From Eonycteris spelaea (lineage: Eukaryota; Chordata; Mammalia; Chiroptera; Pteropodidae), in assembly GCA_003508835.1 (NCBI GenBank), contig PUFA01000162.1:558001-622000 (forward strand): a DNA stretch of 64,000 bases, given 5' to 3'. The notes below the pieces were generated by a model that saw nothing but the letters and a program-made list of their open reading frames with translations, was not told the origin of the DNA and searched no databases. Below are positions 22,484 through 32,609 of the stretch, piece by piece; the first letter of the stretch is position 1, and every line of letters starts with the position of its first letter. Both the position numbers and the translations under genes were made by a program.

Positions 22484-25130
22484 AATGATGATGATATACA
22501 AGCCTGGATACTGAAGCTGAGTGAATTTTTCAGACTAGAAAGAGACTTAGAAGGCAAAATTAATAGATCTCGGTGACTGGTAGTATATAAGAGGTGAAGG
22601 AGAAGAAAGTATCAAAAAACCTCATAGGTTTCTGGTTTTTGAGCCTGCAAAGTAATATCTACAAAATAAGACTAAATTTTCTATTGTTTGTGTTTGTTGG
22701 AAGGACAAACTAAAGGAGAAGAGATTGACTAAACAAACAGTATATTTAATAATTCCAAAGGGTTATAAAACAAATGAAATGGAGTAGTATAGGCAGAGGT
22801 GATGATTTTCTTCCTCTAATGGAAGACACTAGGCTCTATTTCAGAAGAAAAGCTTCCTTGTTGCTGTCAGCACATCCAGGAATCTCCCGTTTAAGCATTA
22901 ATCTTTCATAATGAAATAAATTCTACCTTTTCTTGGACTTCCTTTTCCATGAGGAATCCTGTAAATTCCAAGGACATAATCATCTTTCGTCACAACATTA
23001 TACTCTTCATAAGGATAACCCCAGTAGGAAATGATCTGGCTCTGAAAAGATGAAAGAAAAATATATTCCTTCATGGTGTACTCTTGATTTCTACACACAC
23101 ATTTCAATATAGTACTTTAAGTCACAACCTACTGTCCATCTATATACTGGGACAGAATGTAGCAGGAAAACAGGATAACTTGAGGAGAGTTTCAAAAGGA
23201 GGATGCATGTGAAGGCATAATGAGACAAAATTGGGTGACTATACATCCTGGTTTGCTTGGCCCGGTATTATCAATGCACCCCAGTTCACTCTCAAAATGT
23301 TTTGACAAAAAATAATATGGTTATCTAATAAGGGAAATTACAGGTAATTGTGCAGTAGTACACTGTAGCTAGTAACCAGTGAGCTATTAGCAACCTTCTA
23401 CCTGATGGGAGATGACAGGAAATAGTTACCAGAACAAGAAAGGCAAGTAGAGAGGGCCACATTGAGAGGAGCTGTGACCTTTAGCAGAGAGAAAAAGCCT
23501 GCCTAATGTGACCTCATAAAGGGAGCCAGGGCAATAATAAATAGTTTGATTTTCCTCCCTGCTTCTGATTCTCTACTTAAGATTTCCATTGGCTGAACTG
23601 AAATAAAAACCAAAGGTCAAGGAAGGGTACTTATTGACCTAATTCTTACAGGTCAGCCTCTTGGACAGAGATAAAGATGTAGAAGCATACATAGTAGATT
23701 TAGAAAGGCAAACAGAAGATATCCTAAACACAGATATACAAGGAAGAGAACTACTATTCATCCTCTGCACAGAAGATGATTTATATCTTCTGTTTTATTA
23801 ATCTTTATAAATGGCCTTTCAGATAGAATTATACCCATTTTACAGTGGAAAAACTGAGTTTCGGGAAGATTAATAATGTGTCTGACATTGTATGACTAGG
23901 AAGAGATTAAGGAAAAATTAAAGCCAATTTTGGAACTAAGTAAGTTTAGTTCCAAAGCATATGCCTTTACCACAATATTATGCATTTGCCCATGCCAGGC
24001 CATAAGAGGTGTGTGTACATTATGGGCTATACAAAGCAGTGGTCAAGAGCCTAGACTCTAGAGACAAACAGTATGACACTGAATTCCAGCTCTTCTTATT
24101 ATTAGCTATTAGCTTTGAGAAAGTTACTTATTTTGTGTCTCATTTCCCTCAACTATAAAATAAAGATAATAATAGTATCTCTTCACAGATTTATTGCGAG
24201 GATTATACATAAAGAATCTAGAACAGTGCCTGGTATAGAGTAAGTGTTCTATAATTTTTATTATTCTTATTATCATTGTAGAATAATTAAGGGCCAAAAA
24301 AGCACTTAAGGGAGAAGAAAATGTGTGGGAATATGGGAGGAAAAGGAAAATTTGTATTTAAAGACATATATTCATAGCTGGTGAGTTTTGCAGTATGGTA
24401 GGTTAGGGGTACCTCCTGGATACTTTGGAGAGAGAAACAAGAGACGCTAACTTAAAAAACTTTTACAGTTCTATTCTTAAAGCTCTAATACAAATGATGT
24501 GGATGAGGACATCAATGGTATAAAATAAATACAGGAATATGGAGTATCTAATTTTTGCCTAGCACTATCCTATTCAACTGTTTTCCATTTGATTCTATTC
24601 TAATCCACTTCTGGTGTGAATTCCTGCACATTAAGATCCTTTTGATTAGAAGCAACTAGAACCAATTCTGGCTTACTAAACTAAAAGCATATATTGATAT
24701 AGCTCACAAATCACAGAAACTGCTCTAGAAAAAGCCTCAGGAAGAACTCAAGGATACTCTATATAGATCACCAGCATAAACTCATAAACATTCTCTTCAG
24801 GAAGCCACCATCAGATGGTAGCTCCAACTACCAGGAGAGGAAATATTACTGCTCCAACTTGGGCCAGGTCTTTCAACTCTTAGATTTGTTAGCCATGCCA
24901 AGGAACAGGGAAGGAGCCACAGATTTAGTCAACTTAGAATTGTTGAAAACTACACATCTAAATTACATCTAAAAGTAAATTAATAATTCTTTTTCCTATT
25001 TTTTTTCCCTTAACGTACGACTTACAATATTCATATTAGCTTCAGGATTTGTGGTGCTTCCTTTCCTGTGACAACCATATAGAGGTCCAAGAAGAAGCAT
25101 CCAGCATGCTGCTGCTAAAAGCTGCCACAT
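2982..25130 (-). CDS. LIPK: LIPK, lipase family member K (acid lipase), complete in nine coding exons
   Basis: Secreted alpha/beta-hydrolase of the gastric/lysosomal acid lipase family; LIPK is known from differentiating epidermis, where it is thought to hydrolyse lipids of the outer skin layers. The nine coding exons sum to 1191 nt: 396 residues plus stop, close to the human length of about 399. All introns are GT-AG and every split codon rejoins in phase. Residues 1-19 are a hydrophobic signal peptide starting [12 protein letters not shown] at 83-84 is the oxyanion motif. The nucleophile Ser171 sits in GHSQG, with Asp342 in GGQD and His371 in YNHVD. Cys245/Cys254 match the gastric lipase disulfide. 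Four N-glycosylation sequons start at N34, N98, N270 and N326. Ortholog choice rests on remembered human LIPK ([15 protein letters not shown] start, [12 protein letters not shown] and VCNRKLF regions). The C-terminus stops two residues early (EEYF). No canonical AATAAA was seen within 600 bases downstream. Confidence 0.95.
3700..4130. repeat. Old unassigned interspersed repeat in LIPK intron 8
   Basis: The text (gaccaggcctggccaattag, tctctggaactttttaacag, gagagagagagaaagccctg) recalls an old mammalian repeat, but I cannot name it. No coding signal. Confidence 0.35.
4202..4625 (+). mobile_element. MLT1-type MaLR solo LTR
   Basis: Begins tgctatggactgaactgtct and carries caaaattcatatgttg, aggaggtaattaggtt, ttataagaaggaga, ctgcaagccaggaaaagagc and gcttccagagctgtaagaaa. 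It ends atggcagcctgagcagatta. These are the hallmark blocks of MLT1. A CT tract has expanded in the middle. Confidence 0.9.
4348..4421 (+). repeat. (CT)n microsatellite inside the MLT1 LTR
   Basis: About 37 uninterrupted CT units, much longer than the short pyrimidine run usual at this place in MLT1. Likely polymorphic. Confidence 0.98.
4650..6330. other. LIPK intron 8, no recognisable feature
   Basis: AT-rich unique-looking DNA. The only structure noted is a perfect 21-bp tandem duplication (cataaatattttaatgcaaag) at 5086-5127 and a C run at 5460-5468. Short open frames here lack family similarity. Confidence 0.6.
6340..6600 (+). repeat. MIR SINE
   Basis: MIR-like order of blocks: gactttagatccagaaactcc tgggt, tgacaatttacctaacctct tgagcctc, then gcaccta-like tail ccctagtaagtgcttaatgag. 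It ends about 50 bases from LIPK coding exon 8. Confidence 0.8.
6651..6722 (-). CDS. LIPK: LIPK coding exon 8 (72 nt)
   Basis: Encodes 24 residues, starting [20 protein letters not shown] and ending HFHQ. Acceptor is ttttatag and donor is gtacc. Frame is preserved on both sides. Confidence 0.94.
7205..7325. other. Short GC-richer patch in LIPK intron 7
   Basis: Sequence such as ctgtgggagctgtggcgctg and catgttgtcagtaacgtggc stands out against about 35 percent GC surroundings. No ORF or known repeat recognised. Confidence 0.3.
7650..7840 (+). repeat. MIR SINE
   Basis: Contains gatgaacttggattttagga-like text, ttttctctgaacttgttttt tcatctatgaaacagg, aggatgagaagattaaatag and agcacttagttgctcaacaa, the ordered core and tail of MIR. 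Confidence 0.75.
8030..8165 (+). repeat. MIR fragment
   Basis: Only the 3' half remains: ttgtagaatgggaatatcaa, gattgttataagaatgag and catagtaagtgctcaataaa. Confidence 0.7.
8335..8430. mobile_element. MER5A-like hAT fragment
   Basis: Starts cagtgattctcaactttaaa and includes gggtgcacattaaaatgcaa and attcctagggatctcaga, matching the left half of MER5A. Confidence 0.65.
8948..9019 (-). CDS. LIPK: LIPK coding exon 7 (72 nt)
   Basis: Encodes 24 residues, [20 protein letters not shown] followed by HWAQ. Acceptor is attttacag and donor is gtatgtg. The loop usually written SHNPAGT in this family reads AHGQAGT here (see findings). Confidence 0.94.
9020..9855. other. LIPK intron 6, no recognisable feature
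   Basis: No repeat or gene signal recognised. A short plus-strand ORF at 9280-9468 has no family resemblance. Confidence 0.6.
9856..10002 (-). CDS. LIPK: LIPK coding exon 6 (cap domain)
   Basis: 147 nt, 49 codons in phase 0. Starts [13 protein letters not shown] and ends GFDPKNLNM. Cys245 and Cys254 align with the disulfide pair of human gastric lipase. N270-M-S forms a sequon across the following splice junction. Acceptor is ttacag and donor is gtatgtg. Confidence 0.95.
10290..10500 (+). repeat. MIR SINE
   Basis: Blocks ttgattctggactctgtctc, cctgaattttctcaactata aaatgg, gtaggactgttgtgaagata and aggcacctagtgcattttca follow the MIR order. Confidence 0.75.
10510..12480. other. LIPK intron 5, no recognisable feature
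   Basis: AT-rich DNA with a poly-T at 10709-10722 and a purine-rich patch near 11.12 kb. The 95-codon minus ORF at 11893-12180 shows no domain, and I do not call it a gene. Confidence 0.55.
12560..14940 (-). mobile_element. L1 element (ORF2 and 3' UTR), antisense in LIPK intron 5
   Basis: About 2.4 kb of continuous L1 read backwards: 3' UTR (aatttattgaggaataattg) at left, then reverse ORF2 phrases such as ggtatgaggtgatatctcat, ctttatatattttggatatt, gccagcaccatactgttttg, gaagtggtgagagtgggcat and ggatttttgcatctatgttc. It is inserted in the same direction as LIPK and decayed by stops, with no active reverse transcriptase frame. Confidence 0.93.
14941..15560. other. GC-rich unassigned segment
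   Basis: An abrupt change from L1 text to GC-rich sequence (gtggtggccctgccagtggt, ggcctggggttggagaagag, ggcctggggtctgggggcag). ORFs on both strands here are a by-product of GC content. It may be the 5' part of an L1 or LTR element, or a separate insertion; I cannot decide. Confidence 0.4.
15870..16350 (+). mobile_element. L2 (LINE2) fragment
   Basis: Text such as tttccatggtcactcattac ctatggaataaattctaaac, ttggcattcaaatcctttca and ctatctcatccaagaagtct matches the conserved 3' portion of L2. Confidence 0.7.
16440..16700 (+). mobile_element. L2 (LINE2) fragment
   Basis: caatggctttcctttaccaa, caaaatctaaactccttaaa and tcattccagtcagctggaat match L2 3' ORF text. It overlaps in family content with the neighbouring copy, so two fragments are likely. 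Confidence 0.65.
17265..17287 (+). repeat. Poly(A) tract
   Basis: About 19 A in a row within LIPK intron 5. No retroposed body was recognised in front of it. Confidence 0.9.
17400..17660 (+). repeat. Old mammalian interspersed repeat
   Basis: gacatttactaaaggcttac, tccttacagcagcattatgag-like text, ttatcctcattttgcaaatg and ttgaccaaatttacccagct are the familiar order of an ancient repeat, also seen at 12.48, 26.76 and 53.1 kb. I do not assign the family. Confidence 0.55.
17990..18126 (-). CDS. LIPK: LIPK coding exon 5
   Basis: 137 nt. Encodes [20 protein letters not shown] and on to [10 protein letters not shown], leading into the cap domain. Acceptor is ccctttcag and donor is gtatgtg. It is intact, unlike the LIPF counterpart at 55.4-55.5 kb, which is 5 nt shorter. 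Confidence 0.94.
18440..18650 (+). repeat. MIR SINE
   Basis: cattcactagctgtgtgaag acttgggcaggttacc, cagttttctcagtctgtaaa and aatcctcataggatgattct give a clear MIR core. Confidence 0.85.
18985..19115 (+). repeat. L2/MIR-type 3' tail fragment
   Basis: cactagactgcaagctcttt, gtttcccaggcatgtaaccc agtgtctgacaaatg is the conserved tail of L2-like repeats. It lies about 230 bases from LIPK coding exon 4. Confidence 0.6.
19348..19457 (-). CDS. LIPK: LIPK coding exon 4 (nucleophile exon)
   Basis: 110 nt, 36 complete codons (141-176). Encodes [16 protein letters not shown] and [12 protein letters not shown]. Ser171 in GHSQG is the expected catalytic nucleophile. Acceptor is tttgacag and donor is gtgtgt. 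The phase fits the neighbours exactly. Confidence 0.95.
19800..19910. mobile_element. MER5A-like fragment
   Basis: gactgaatcagaatttccag ggaagactcttggtaatctg resembles the right half of MER5A in LIPK intron 3. Confidence 0.45.
20682..20880 (-). CDS. LIPK: LIPK coding exon 3
   Basis: 199 nt. Encodes the oxyanion-hole region YLQHGL (80-85) and the family block [13 protein letters not shown], with [10 protein letters not shown] further on. The sequon N98-N-S matches a glycosylated site of gastric lipase. Acceptor is attttgcag and donor is gtaagg. It ends two bases into the Ser140 codon. Confidence 0.94.
20970..21330 (+). repeat. MIR SINE(s) with internal tandem duplication
   Basis: MIR-like text gaggttaagagatgaaatgt-gg and ctattcctttctgaactact, and a second start gtgctggagtcagattttcc tgg. 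The block containing tattatctcatagt is repeated at about 21209 and 21256, an imperfect 47-bp duplication. Confidence 0.6.
22411..22496 (+). repeat. Compound (GAC)n(GAT)n microsatellite in LIPK intron 2
   Basis: A run of about 6 GAC (ACG) units is followed by about 17 GAT units, with AAT interruptions at both ends. It explains the poly-Ile/Val frame on the minus strand. Confidence 0.97.
22927..23041 (-). CDS. LIPK: LIPK coding exon 2
   Basis: 115 nt. Encodes [20 protein letters not shown] and on to GSPRK, the N-terminal beta strands of the hydrolase core. Acceptor is cttttcag and donor is gtagaa. The exon ends one base into a codon (G), which joins CT of the next exon to give Ala74. Confidence 0.93.
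23042..24020. other. LIPK intron 1, left part
   Basis: Mostly unremarkable. An old repeat with gaattatacccattttacag and aagccaattttggaac-type text lies at about 23.8-24.0 kb. Confidence 0.4.
24030..24285 (+). repeat. MIR SINE
   Basis: Near-complete: cagtggtcaagagcctagac, gacactgaattccagctctt, gagaaagttacttattttgt, ataaagataataatagtatc, ttgcgaggattatacataaa and gaacagtgcctggtatagag. Confidence 0.92.
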
Positions 25131-25141
25131 TGGGGGTCTGC
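25026..25141 (-). CDS. LIPK: LIPK coding exon 1 (signal peptide) with 11 nt of 5' UTR
   Basis: Coding part is 25026-25130 (35 codons). The start ATG (25128-25130) opens a typical signal peptide, [19 protein letters not shown]. The exon ends ...MNI before a gtaag donor, and the next exon begins with Ser, making an N-I-S sequon. Upstream, ctttcccag gives a good acceptor ending at 25142, so at least one non-coding exon must lie further upstream (higher coordinates). Confidence 0.93.
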
Positions 25142-25239
25142 CTGGGAAAGGAAATATTAATATATTTGTCATCAAAGAGAATTCTAAAAGTGAAATTTGG
25201 TGTACTCTTTCTGTACCACTACTATGGGAGGGAGTAGAA

Positions 25240-26750
25240 ACATGCTTCTAGTTTGTGCTTTAAGTAATATACTTAATTATTTAAGACTCATCCCATGAAA
25301 AACCTGAAATGGTGACTTTTTAGTAAGAAACAAAAGAATGACAAAAGAAAGTAAGAAAGGAAAGAAGAAAGAAAGAAACCAACATTAATTGAGTGTCCAA
25401 TAGATAACTGGACAAAAGAAGGAAATGTATGATTTGCAGAAAAAGAAATATAATGGCTGATATATTTATCAAAGCAGACTTGTTAACTCTAATTATCAAA
25501 TAAATTAGTATTTTTCTTCTGATAGTGGAAGCAAACATTGGCACAGCCTTTATAGAAAGAAATTTATTAACATGTATTACAGACTTTAAAATATTCATAA
25601 CCTTTACTCAATTATGCATGTGAAATTTTATGTATATGTATCATGCATAAAATTATTTCTTATATCTTAGTATAATGAAATTTGCCAAAATGAAAGATTG
25701 GAAAAAAAATTATGGGTGAGGAAGAATGGAATTGTTTAGACACCAAGTATTATGTTTATATGTGATATGTGAAATTCCAATTATATAATATTAGGGAATA
25801 AAAAACAATGTAAATTATACATATATTTTGAGCTCAAAGATATAAGTTATTAAGAGAAAAAAAGACTAAGGGCCAAATTATAATTATATCTAAATGGTGA
25901 CTATTTAGATGATTATTTTTTCATTTTGAAGAACTTTCCATACTTTCTAAATTTTCTATATCCAGTATCACTTTATCATAAAAAGTTATTTTTCAAATAG
26001 AAATAATGAAAACTGTGAAAACTATGGGTGTTAAAAAAATGATGTATATTCCCCATTTGGCTTTGAAACTAAGTTTAAAAACAGACAAATAACTGCAAAA
26101 ATAACAGGGGAACATTTTGCAAGAGACCTCATTTGCTACTTCTTTATAAGATAAAGATCTTCAAATTATAGAAAGCGCTCTGCTACTCCATTCTGTTTTC
26201 TTCTAGAAAAAGATAAGATAAAATTTTATATCAAAGTAAATTTAGCTCTAAAGCTCATGCCCTTACCACAGGATTATGTATTTGCCTATGCCAGCCACAC
26301 CATATACATAGTGGGCTATATACTGTGGGGCTATATAGAGCAGAGCAGTCACTCCTCTCTCTTCTCTGTTTTCAACATCACTTCCTTCTTTTTTTCTCCT
26401 CTTAGTCAAATTGCTCTACATTGTGAATAGGATTTTTATATCAAATTAACTTATAAGAGATGGCAAATCTCATCCTGTAGGAAATGTATGCCTTTACTAC
26501 TCTGTTGTAGAAAATTCTATGAATTTTGTTTTTGTCTTTAAGTCATAATGTTTGTTGACTACACGTATTAATATAATTAATCTATACTATATTAATATGA
26601 ATTTTTTAGCATATATAATTTTAGATTAATATAGTTATTAATTATTAATATAGTAATAATAAACTGATATTGATTAATATAGCTTAATTCTGGTGAATCA
26701 CTCTGATAGTGATAATATTACCAACAGCAACAATTATTATTACTATTATA
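25240..26750. other. LIPK 5' flank/first intron, AT-rich, no feature recognised
   Basis: Very AT-rich DNA ending in a TTAATATA-type low-complexity stretch at 26560-26690. Nothing coding. Confidence 0.55.
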
Positions 26751-26754
26751 GCTA

Positions 26755-26960
26755 CATATTGAGCACCTATAATGTGTCAAGTAATATCCCAGACATACAT
26801 TTTCCTATTTTATTTTCAAAATAACCCCAAGGGATAAGAAATATTACCCCATTTTGTTTCAGATGAAACTGGATCTTAAAGAGGTCAAGTCATTTGACCG
26901 AGGTCAAGCAGGTAATGATGGAGCCAGTCTGAACTCAGGTTGCCTGACTCTAAAGAAAAT
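26755..26960 (+). repeat. Old mammalian interspersed repeat
   Basis: attgagcacctataatgtgt caag, ccccattttgtttcagatga and gaggtcaagtcatttgaccg are in the same order as the copy at 17.4 kb. The short ORF across it is not a gene. Confidence 0.6.
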
Positions 26961-27059
26961 ATTCCTAAGCATTGTGGCCTTTCTTATTCAGTCCATTCAG
27001 AACAGACTCAGTAGGGTCCTCTGGCTGCTATGTGCCTGATTTGTATTACCTATGGCCCA

Positions 27060-27190
27060 TAAATCTCAGGCATTGTAATCACCATGAAAATCAGTGAAGA
27101 CTCTTAGAACTCATGCCATCCAAGCCAAGTAAGAACCCATTGGGCGTGACAGGGGTCTGCACTTTAAACCATTATTTCAAGCGATTTATA
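27060..27190. mobile_element. MER5A-like fragment
   Basis: caggcattgtaatcaccatg, ggggtctgcactttaaacca and gatttatatgcatttcaatg recall MER5A. Confidence 0.4.
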
Positions 27191-27199
27191 TGCATTTCA

Positions 27200-28400
27200 A
27201 TGTGTGAAAAATAGCTACATTGACTTGATTCTTTGAGAAAAAGAAACTGTTTCATTATCATTTCTGTCTTTTTGAGACCTAGCATGGAGATTCCTATAAA
27301 TGTTTGTCAAATAAACAGATGGGTAAAAGAGTGAATGAGTACATCATTTAATAGAAAGACTATCTCAAATTGGCTCATTATTTTGTATCAAATCTTTCTT
27401 GGCTGGTTTTGTTTCACCCCACTCCATTGGTCTTCTCTGACAGTAAGCTTTGAGTTTTGGTTATGTCCTTGATTCAGGACTCTATCTTACGGGAAGGTAG
27501 TAAGTAGGGCAAGTTTTAAAAATCAGTCTTTCCTCTTGAGACATTTACAATTTAGATGCTCCAAATTCTGCTGAGCGATTGATATCCGAGTCCTCTGAGT
27601 TACACTCACTGGCAAGGGAACATAGAGCTGCTGCATTAGAGCAGATACAGCTCTCCTCTGAAATGGACAAGCTGGAGAGCCTGTGGGGCTTGTAATGGTG
27701 CAAAGGAGGAGGTCTAGGTGGCTGGCACCATGTGCTGCTTTTAGGAAGAGCTGGAGTCTAGTCTCAAAGGGTAACACTAGAATGTACTAGTTATGACAGG
27801 TTATGTTTTGTAGCTATGACATAGAGTCCATTCAGTTGCTTTTATGTCATTCTTTTGTGTATTGGACCTAGGTAAGGAAGGGTGACACACCCAGGCAAGA
27901 AGAGTCTGTGTTCCATTTTGTCAAGAGTGACAGATCCTAACCAAACAGTCTTTCTTGAGGCACTTTTCATCAGGGCTGTGTTTACTGGTTCTTTCCACGG
28001 GTGTGTTAACCTGCTCTGCCCTATCTGAGCTTCACATTATTAACTGTAATTGTTGGGTAAGTCTACCTGATTCAGGTATCTCTTCTTAATGATACTCTAT
28101 TATCCTCTTATTTCTTTGACCTGTTTTTATGATACCTCCCGGATGAATGTGTCCCACATTGACATCCTGCTGGTTCGTACTAATTTGCATATAAGGATGT
28201 TACACTAAGAAGAAAGCAGACATAAATTCCGAGGACTCTTTCTCAGTTTTTAAGATGAGAACTTTAGCCTCAAGTACTCACACTAAGTCTATATAGAGTA
28301 TATTGATTTATCACTCTAAATCAGCATTTCACACTGCTTTCTTATAAAACATGACTCCCATAAGATGCTATTTGTAAAAAGCACTCATGGGAAAATATGT
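27200..28400. other. Intergenic/first-intron DNA, no feature recognised
   Basis: Includes a GC-richer stretch at about 27.55-27.78 kb that carries an 84-codon minus ORF without family resemblance. Confidence 0.5.
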
Positions 28401-28419
28401 TAGAATATGTATATATAAA

Positions 28420-28530
28420 TGGTGTGTGTGTATATATATATATATATAGTCATATGTATATATGACTCCTATGCAGAGTTTAGACTATTTATTTATATAT
28501 ACATATAAATATACATGTGTATATACAAAT
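28420..28530 (+). repeat. (TA)n/(TATG)n low-complexity tract
   Basis: Imperfect tatata and tatgta runs on both sides of gactcctatgcagagttt. Confidence 0.9.
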
Positions 28531-29684
28531 GCTATGTACAGAATTGCTTGGAATGTTATAATTAAGGTTCAATATAGTCCTGTACTCAAGACTGTTTAAC
28601 TTTGTTTTATGTACTGTTCCCCAGTCTTATTTGTTCTTAGGATTTTGTTTGAACAACATAAACATATTACGACCCCAGTTTTCTAAGGAACACACTTGGG
28701 AAATGCTGCTTTGATATCTATTTCCTTCTGGTCGCTATACCAAAAATAAACCAAAAACAAAAATCTGTGTGATGTAGAGAAGGCTAAAATAATGCCAAGT
28801 AGCCAAAAATTGGAACATCATCTTTGAAGTTTTCTGCAGGTAGATGCCCTCCATGACTGTGGTGAATGCTTCTATAGACTTAACTGAATTTGGTTGTAAA
28901 GAAGATAATGTGAGACCACTTGTAAGACTCTCCTTCATGGCTTAAAATTCATCCCTTCTCTAATGGCTATTTTGTTTTTCCCCCTAGTAACTGTAGCTAG
29001 GGGAAAATATGAGACTTTCAAAAGGATATTGCTGCATTTTCTGTTTTATATGGGTTTAAATATTTTACATCAAATGCATGTGGAGTATACAGGCAACTCT
29101 TATAAGTAAAGCATTTTCCACTAACAGATATAGTGATGAAATAAATCAAAGATAGCAATTTTTCGACAAAAGAAATATTAGAGAACTTCATTCCACTTTC
29201 CTCGTTGCGCCATTATAGTTACTGTCAGGCTTATCAGGCAGATGTTTAACCAGGGCTTATGTTGATGCTTGGATAACATTCTTGAAGAATCTACACCCTA
29301 ATTCTTAATTATGTTGTGAAAATGGAGATGAGAATTAGCCAGACTATGTAGGCGCAAAGACTCCACAGGTAGTTATAAGCAAACTCTGGTGCTGAAAACA
29401 CATTAAGGCCAGTATGTATGGCTCTATATTGAATCTCAGTCTGCTCAATGGCAAAGCTAATTATGAATCCCTGAGTGCTTTGCACAAAGTCTGAGTTAAA
29501 AGTCTGGCTCTGTCCTTTAGCGTTTAGAGGATGTGACAGTCATGAGAATGTACCTCTGAGCTCGCCAACTACAGGGGGCAGAACTGGCCATCAGCCACAT
29601 CTGCTGTGCTCTAAAATCCATAACTGTGTCCTCACTGAGGATACACATTGTAGGCACTCCTTAAGTGTTGGCTATCACTGCTAA

Positions 29685-29880
29685 TATTATTAGTTGGGTG
29701 ACTTTTGCTAGTCAATTTAACATCTCTGAAACAGTTTTTTACCTGTTGTTATCATTGGGATAACAACACCTTGTAGCTTGAAATGATAAATAATGGTAAA
29801 TAAGATGATAAATAATGTCTATAAAACATCTAACAATGCTTGGCAATCAATAAATGGTAGCTAATGTTATAGCATACTTT
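29685..29880 (+). repeat. MIR SINE
   Basis: agttgggtgacttttgctag tcaatttaac, catctctgaaacagttttt and caatgcttggcaatcaataa atggtagcta are MIR-like. Confidence 0.65.
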
Positions 29881-30636
29881 CTATTACTTGGTGATTGTTT
29901 TAGATGTGTATGGCTTGGCTGTCAAACTAATCTATAAGCTTCTTAAGACAAGACAAGACCTACCTTTTATACTCTGCCTGTATTTACAACTTTCATATCT
30001 CTTATGTCTCTAGCCTTGTTCATGCTATCTATGGTATAATTCTTTGAACTGAATTGTGAATAAATGACAAATTATTTTATACCAACATCTCTTCTCAAAT
30101 AGAAACACATAAAAGCAGTCGAGAATTTGTTTGCTATTAATTCTCCCAAGAATTCTCATTTTTTTTACTATATAAAGTATCTTATTTATTTAATCTATAA
30201 ACTTATACCATGGATTGAGCATCTGTATGCCTAATCATTATAATTATTATGTTTCCACAGGTAGAAAATGTCATTTTAGGATTTGAACAAGACCTATTTA
30301 CTCCATGTTATTTTCACTGAGTCTTGCTTCCTCATAAAATTATTCTACAATGAATTTTTTTCAAAGTATTACAAGCCATTAGAAAGTTTAGGCACATTGT
30401 AGTTTAGAACAGATGAGCAATTTTGTCTTAACAGATTTGAGTATAAATTCCTACCTGTGACAAAACTGAAAATGAGAGATGGCCTAGAAATATGAAACTA
30501 TCCTGCATATGTTGGTTGCTTGACAACCAAATAAAAGATATGCAAGACAAAGCCAGTAGGAACATGCACATTAGAATGCAAATAAGGTGTATGATATTCT
30601 CACAGCCACAGGGAGATGTGATGATTGGGATGAAAA

Positions 30637-30638
<2 letters not shown>

Positions 30639-30677
<39 letters not shown>

Positions 30678-30684
30678 GTGTGTG
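30639..30684 (+). repeat. (GT)n microsatellite
   Basis: About 18 GT units, then a TGTTGTGTG interruption. Confidence 0.97.
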
Positions 30685-30839
30685 AAAGCCAAGTACAATA
30701 TTAGTAAGAGAAATGTAATCATATCTTCTCTATCTTCACTGATGGAATACTTTTAGTTTCATCTTTTTCTGACTAATGATCTCAGAGGATGAGAAAAGAC
30801 ATGTAGGAAGAGAGAGTGAGTAGGAGGAAAAAGAACAAT

Positions 30840-32395
30840 TATATTATAAATTTCTACACACACAAACAAAAATTCCAGTCCACAGTGGTTTCATTGGTGA
30901 ACATCATATCTAACATTTAAGGAAGAAATTATTAAAATTAAGAAGAAGTCTCAGAAATAGAAAAAAAAGTCTATTCTTCCCAACTAATCTAATTAAAATG
31001 ACCTAAATAGCCAAAACATATTTTCAAAAGAAACAATGCTGGAGGACTCATACTACCTGACCTCAAGACTTACTATAAAGCTACAGTTATTAAGACTGAG
31101 TATGTGGTAGTGCCATGAAGATAAATATATAGTTCAGTGAAATAAAACAATTAGTTCGCAGACACATATACCAACGGTAAAGTGATTTTGGGAAAGCTTC
31201 CAAGGTAATTCAATGGAAAATAATTGTATTTTCAAAATAGTGCTAGAACCATGGGGGGAAAAATTAAATCTCAACCTCTAATTCACACTATTCACAAAAG
31301 TTAAAAGTAAGCTGTTAGTCTCAATAGAAAAACTAAAACTGTACAAATTTAGAAGCAAACACAGAAAATATTTGTGCAATAGGCAAAGATATCTTAGGAC
31401 ACAAAAAACATAAAATAAAAAAAAACGATAAATCGAATTTTATCAAAAATAAAATTTGTACTTCTGAAAAGACATCATTAAAAAATTTAAAAGTAAAGCC
31501 ATAGACCTAGAGAAAATATTTGTAAAATAAGTTTCTGACAAAAAAATTTTATCCAGAATATATAAAGATCTCTTATTGTTCAATAAGAAGTCAAATGGCC
31601 AGTAATAAAATAGATTAAATCTGTGAACAAACACTTTCCAAAAGAAGAGTAAGTGACTAATAAGTACATGAAAAAGTGCTCCATATCTTTAGTCATAGGG
31701 AAATGTAAATTAAACTATGGTGAGATAGCTATTCACACTCACTATAACAGGTGGGTAAGGAGGTTAAACAAGAACTCTCATCGTTGGTGGAATTATAAAT
31801 GGTAAACAGTAGATAAAACAATTAGGTATCATCATATAAGTTTTACAGAGTTAAATATACAATATACAATGACCACATGACTCATATTTTCCAATTTTAG
31901 GTATTTACCAAGAGAAATGAAGACATAAATCTATAAAAAGATTTGTAAACAAATATTCATAGCACTTATATTTATAACTCTAATGTCTGTCAATAATGAA
32001 ATGGATAAACAGATAATGGTATATCCATCCAATGACATACTACTCAACAATAAAAAGGGAACAAACTACTAATACACATACTACATGGATAACCTCGATA
32101 ACATTATTCTGAGCAAAAGAAATGAGTCAGATACAAAGGAGTACATAGTATGATTATATTTATATAAAATATTAGGAAAAATCAATAATAATATATAGTA
32201 ATAGAAATTGAATCAAGGGTGAGCTGGAGCTAGGAATGGGGTTGGGTGCAAAGAAACTTGAAGGAACTTTCAAGGTAAGATTGATCTTATAATTGCTACA
32301 TGGGTTTATTTATTTGTCAAAACTCTTGTATGCTTATAATGGGTAATTACATTATAATATGCAAGTTATAACCTCAATAAAGTTATTGAAAATAA
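30840..32395 (+). mobile_element. L1 3' part (older L1M type), sense
   Basis: ORF2-like text (gctggaggactcatactacc tgacctcaag, ctataaagctacagttatta) is followed by 3' end phrases (aacaataaaaagggaacaaa, taacattattctgagcaaaa) and the tail aacctcaataaagttattga. Many stops. Confidence 0.88.
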
Positions 32396-32479
32396 AAGAA
32401 AAAGAGGCAACCACAGTGGCCCAATAGCCTTACTATGTTATTTCCATTTACTCCCTTTCCAAACCTCTGAATCCCTGGG

Positions 32480-32600
32480 ATTATTATTAAAAATACTAGA
32501 ATCTTGAACTCTCTAAGATTCTAAGGTAAAGAATAAGACTTGAGGCTGCATTTTTAACCAGTACCCCTAGGTGATATTTAATTCAAGTAGTGGAGCATTC
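32480..32600. mobile_element. MER5-like fragment
   Basis: aatccctgggattattatta, gaggctgcatttttaaccag tacccctaggtgatattt resemble MER5A. Confidence 0.45.
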
Positions 32601-32609
32601 CTTATATAA

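Noticed and set aside
22319..22501. Poly-Ile/Val ORF
   Set aside because: Comes from the GAC/GAT microsatellite.
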